From: Bacillota bacterium
GTDB taxonomy: Bacteria; Bacillota; Clostridia; Acetivibrionales; DSM-2933
Reading direction: 5' to 3'
Length of the DNA stretch: 64,000 nt
NCBI GenBank assembly: GCA_023430975.1
Contig: JAEYYB010000037.1
Coordinates: forward strand, 26,662-90,661
Shown: positions 61,459 through 64,000 of the stretch, piece after piece
How the letters are laid out: every line of letters begins with the position of its first letter
Numbering within the stretch: position 1 is the stretch's first letter
Notes under the pieces: model-generated
Databases searched by the model: none
Told to the model about the DNA's origin: nothing
What the model saw: only the letters and a program-made list of their open reading frames with translations
Program-made: the position numbers and the translations under genes

Positions 61459-62067
61459 ATGAAAAAGCATCTTAAGATCATATTGTTTGTTTTGCTTTCA
61501 CTTATACAACTGGCCATTCCTGCACAGATGATATTGGGCAGGGAGAATGTATTGAACAATGGTGAGGTTTTTAAATTCCGCATCCAGCCTATTGACCCAG
61601 TTGATAATTTCAGAGGGAATTACTTGATTATTAATTTTAATGATAATAAAATACCTGTAGATGACAGTAGGGATTATGCGAGAAATCAAACAGTGTATGC
61701 ACTTGTAGAGAATGATAGTGATGGTTTTGCACATTTTACAAGTGTGTCCCTGTCGGTTCCTCAAAGAGGAAATTATATCAGAACCAAGGTTTTGTATTCG
61801 GATAGTGAAGCGGTTTATATAAAAATTCCGTTTGAAAGATATTACATGGCTGAAGATAAAGCCAAGTTAGCTGAGGAAGTATATAATAAAAGCCTTAGAA
61901 ATAGAAAAGATGTATATGTGACTGTAAGAATATATGATGGCGATGCTGCGGTAGATGGACTTTATATTGATGGACAAAGGATAGAAGACTATTTGAGGGA
62001 ATCAATAAATTCTTTCTATCGAGATACTTTTCTCCTTGCATCCATGTCATTTTTGCAAACAGAATAA
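61459..62067 (+). CDS. GDYXXLXY-domain protein
   Basis: 202 residues. N-terminal signal/anchor helix (~5-25), then an extracytoplasmic domain with a FRIQPIDPVDNFRGNYLIINF segment, where the family's G-D-Y-x-x-L-x-Y appears as GNYLIINF. Partner of the DUF2157 protein. Function unknown. Starts 27 bp after the upstream stop. Confidence 0.8.
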   Translation: MKKHLKIILFVLLSLIQLAIPAQMILGRENVLNNGEVFKFRIQPIDPVDNFRGNYLIINFNDNKIPVDDSRDYARNQTVYALVENDSDGFAHFTSVSLSVPQRGNYIRTKVLYSDSEAVYIKIPFERYYMAEDKAKLAEEVYNKSLRNRKDVYVTVRIYDGDAAVDGLYIDGQRIEDYLRESINSFYRDTFLLASMSFLQTE

Positions 62068-62159
62068 AAAAAGAAGCCATGAATAATATCATTAGCTTCT
62101 CTTAAGATTTTCGTCATGTTTACTGTTCTCTAAGACTAATCCAAACTTCAATACCAAGG

Positions 62160-64000
62160 TTATATCAAATCTGACTTTTTAAGTAATCTCTTAACAATTA
62201 TCGCAACCTCGGCTCTGGTTATGTTATCCTCTGGAGCTATCTGCTTTCCGATCCTACCTGCAATAACACCTGTCTTTATGCAGGATGCTATAGAATCAGC
62301 TGCCCAAGAGGATACCTTTCCGGAGTCGATATAAGCCGTTAGCAACTGCTCTGCTTCACCAGCTTTGAAATCTGTCTTCAATTTAGTTATTTTCATAGCT
62401 CGAGCAATCATTAACATAGCTTGCTCCCGGGTAAGCTTATCCAGTGACTCGAATTTACCGTTACCATAACCGGATATAATGCCATTCTCATAGGCTATTG
62501 ATACCGCATCATAATACCAGTCATTTGCCGATACATCAGTAAATGAGGCTTTTCCCGTTCCAGGACGCATCAATCCCAAGGCCCTAACAACAATAGCCGC
62601 AAACTCGCCTCTGGTTATATCCCTGTCAGGCTCAAACATATTATTTCCAACATCATTTATAATAAGCCTTGTTCCCATGTCATTGACCTCATCCTTAGCC
62701 CAGTGATTTTCCACATCCTTGAAGGTCTTAGGACTGTATATAACTGAATATGTACTGTTAGTTAAACTGTTAATTTTTGCATAGTGTTTTCCATCTATAA
62801 TAGTAATAGCTGTAGGTACATGGGAGAATGTTCCATCTGAATTTAACACTATTCCTGTGGTTATTCTCCTTGGGTCTATACCTTCTGGAATCGCCACAGT
62901 CCTCTCAACGTAGCCGTTGAATTTGGAAACCTCTACTGTTTTATTACCGCTTGAACAGGTGATATTAAACTCTACTGGCTTTACAACCACCTGATAATTG
63001 TTTTTATTTGCTGTGTTTTGAACTGCGTTTACCGTATCCTGGGGTGGTGCAGAAATGGCAACATTCACCTTGATGTCCTTAAGTTCCACCTGCTTTCCAA
63101 TCTGTGCTGAAACATTATCAATATTTATCTGTGATGCTGGCAGTGTATAAGTCACATTTCCAGTTTTTATTTCCAGAATCGCTTCTCTTGTTTCCATATG
63201 TTTAACTGTCTGGCCATTTAATTGACCCATTACCACATCTGCATTATTTTTCACAGGTATGGTTATGATTGCATTATTACCTTCAGCTTTAAGCTTTTCC
63301 TCTACCTTTTTATCATCCACAGTGACTGTTGTAATGGACTTATCTCCTTCCTTCTTAGTTGTTGCCATTGCAGCTGTTTCTGCTTTTCCGTTAACAAGTA
63401 TTTCTATTCCGCTATCTGGAGTTGGTATTGGAGCTAGTATTGGAGTTGGTATTGGAGTTGGCGTTGGTATTGGTGTAGGTACTGGTGTTGATGTTATACT
63501 TCCACTTGAGCTTCCCCCACTGCTTTGCTGCGGTGCCGGCAGAGTCACCATAGCACTAGTTACCTCTGCAAGTGCTCCCGAGTTAAAAGCAAGCTGAGCG
63601 TTGGCTACCTGAGTCCCGTTGGTGGCTGCCAAGCCGTTGAAAGTAACCACACCGTTGACAGCAGCCCCAGTGGTTGTGCCTGTCAGAGTCCATGTACCCG
63701 AATCTTTTTTACTTACAGTAACTTCCGTACTGTTATCCGATGTGCATGTGTTTCCATACTGATCCTTTAGAGCTATTCTCGGTTGCTGGGCGAACTGCCC
63801 CCCATTAGCGACAGGTGCTGTAATGTTTTGGATAATAGTCAAACCCGATAGTGCACCATGATTAATGGTTTGGGATACTGTTGAATTGCCGTATCCTGAT
63901 GCTGTAATCACAACGTTTGCTGTACCCGGTGTTCTGAGGTATGTATTGTCCCCAACACTTGGCTTCAAAGTCACCTTGCCGCTGGATATTGTGTATTGAT
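62160..64000 (-). CDS. SLH-domain surface protein (partial, 5' end outside)
   Basis: The frame stays open to the window edge, so the N terminus is missing. Visible order: a hemoglobin-interacting/DUF1533-like repeat (YTISSGKVTLKP ... ITASGYGNSTV), an Ig-like domain (GQFAQQPRIALKDQYGN), a Thr/Pro linker of PTPIP repeats (~165-190), a beta-rich domain, then three SLH modules from ~430 (FKDVENHWAKDEV, FTDVSANDWYYDAV and a third, TAYIDSGKVSSWAADSI). SLH domains bind pyruvylated secondary cell-wall polymers, so the protein is displayed on the S-layer. Confidence 0.92.
   Translation of the reverse strand, partial: QYTISSGKVTLKPSVGDNTYLRTPGTANVVITASGYGNSTVSQTINHGALSGLTIIQNITAPVANGGQFAQQPRIALKDQYGNTCTSDNSTEVTVSKKDSGTWTLTGTTTGAAVNGVVTFNGLAATNGTQVANAQLAFNSGALAEVTSAMVTLPAPQQSSGGSSSGSITSTPVPTPIPTPTPIPTPILAPIPTPDSGIEILVNGKAETAAMATTKKEGDKSITTVTVDDKKVEEKLKAEGNNAIITIPVKNNADVVMGQLNGQTVKHMETREAILEIKTGNVTYTLPASQINIDNVSAQIGKQVELKDIKVNVAISAPPQDTVNAVQNTANKNNYQVVVKPVEFNITCSSGNKTVEVSKFNGYVERTVAIPEGIDPRRITTGIVLNSDGTFSHVPTAITIIDGKHYAKINSLTNSTYSVIYSPKTFKDVENHWAKDEVNDMGTRLIINDVGNNMFEPDRDITRGEFAAIVVRALGLMRPGTGKASFTDVSANDWYYDAVSIAYENGIISGYGNGKFESLDKLTREQAMLMIARAMKITKLKTDFKAGEAEQLLTAYIDSGKVSSWAADSIASCIKTGVIAGRIGKQIAPEDNITRAEVAIIVKRLLKKSDLI

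Noticed and set aside
63259..63597. Open frames antisense to the SLH protein linker
   Set aside because: They mirror the Thr/Pro-repeat coding of the minus-strand gene and lack ribosome sites.

Overview
The window reads as a chromosomal piece of a low-GC, anaerobic, spore-forming, nitrogen-fixing clostridium. Spore formation is suggested by a CwlD-type amidase, a YheC/YheD-type ATP-grasp protein and a GerE-sized LuxR HTH protein. The nif cluster has the Clostridium pasteurianum layout: nifH, nifI1, nifI2, nifD, nifK, nifE, a nifN-nifB fusion, a thioredoxin-like [2Fe-2S] ferredoxin, modA, modB and split nifV. A one-repeat dockerin relic, two GH3 enzymes and a three-SLH surface protein point to a plant-fibre-degrading (cellulosome-type) relative. 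The species itself is inference.

Layout. 1-1233: end of topoisomerase III and an AraC/GyrI-like regulator. 1557-9561: a sugar-nucleotide and glycan cluster (tandem-duplicated glycosyltransferase, glucose-1-P cytidylyltransferase, two SDR enzymes, UDP-glucose dehydrogenase, sugar cupin, YheC/D-like ATP-grasp), possibly for a spore or cell-surface glycan. 9722-12507: membrane protein plus winged-helix regulator, CwlD-like amidase, metallophosphoesterase. 13135-16313: GntR regulator, ABC ATPase, small ORF, permease, LuxR-type HTH and LLH holin-like protein. 16870-19035 (minus): LysM-CAP protein, DUF2809 protein, acyltransferase. 19200-27607: NagZ-like lipoprotein, then a transglutaminase-like / MoxR / DUF58 membrane cluster whose transglutaminase-like member has lost catalytic residues. 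28098-34794: amidohydrolase, GH3 beta-glucosidase, an orphan P-type-ATPase N-domain-like protein, L,D-transpeptidase, polysaccharide deacetylase. 35078-40126: two-component system, lipoprotein, Fe-alcohol dehydrogenase.

40140-54560 is the nitrogen-fixation region. It opens with an ANTAR RNA-binding regulator whose own leader carries a well-formed ANTAR hairpin pair and terminator. nifH follows, behind a sigma-A promoter and a second hairpin-terminator leader. Both promoters share an upstream element (two 10-mers separated by exactly 9 nt). This suggests nif expression is set by transcription antitermination, with NifI1/NifI2 acting after translation, and NifE, NifN-B and NifV making the cofactor with molybdate from ModAB. 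No modC is present here.

54578-62067: NarL-type two-component system facing a divergent ABC-2 exporter operon, then a DUF2157 / GDYXXLXY pair. 62160-64000 (minus): SLH surface protein running off the window.

Three families of short structured intergenic repeats, here called A, B and C, are scattered through the window, mostly at gene ends or just upstream of starts. I see no tRNA, rRNA, CRISPR array or transposase gene.
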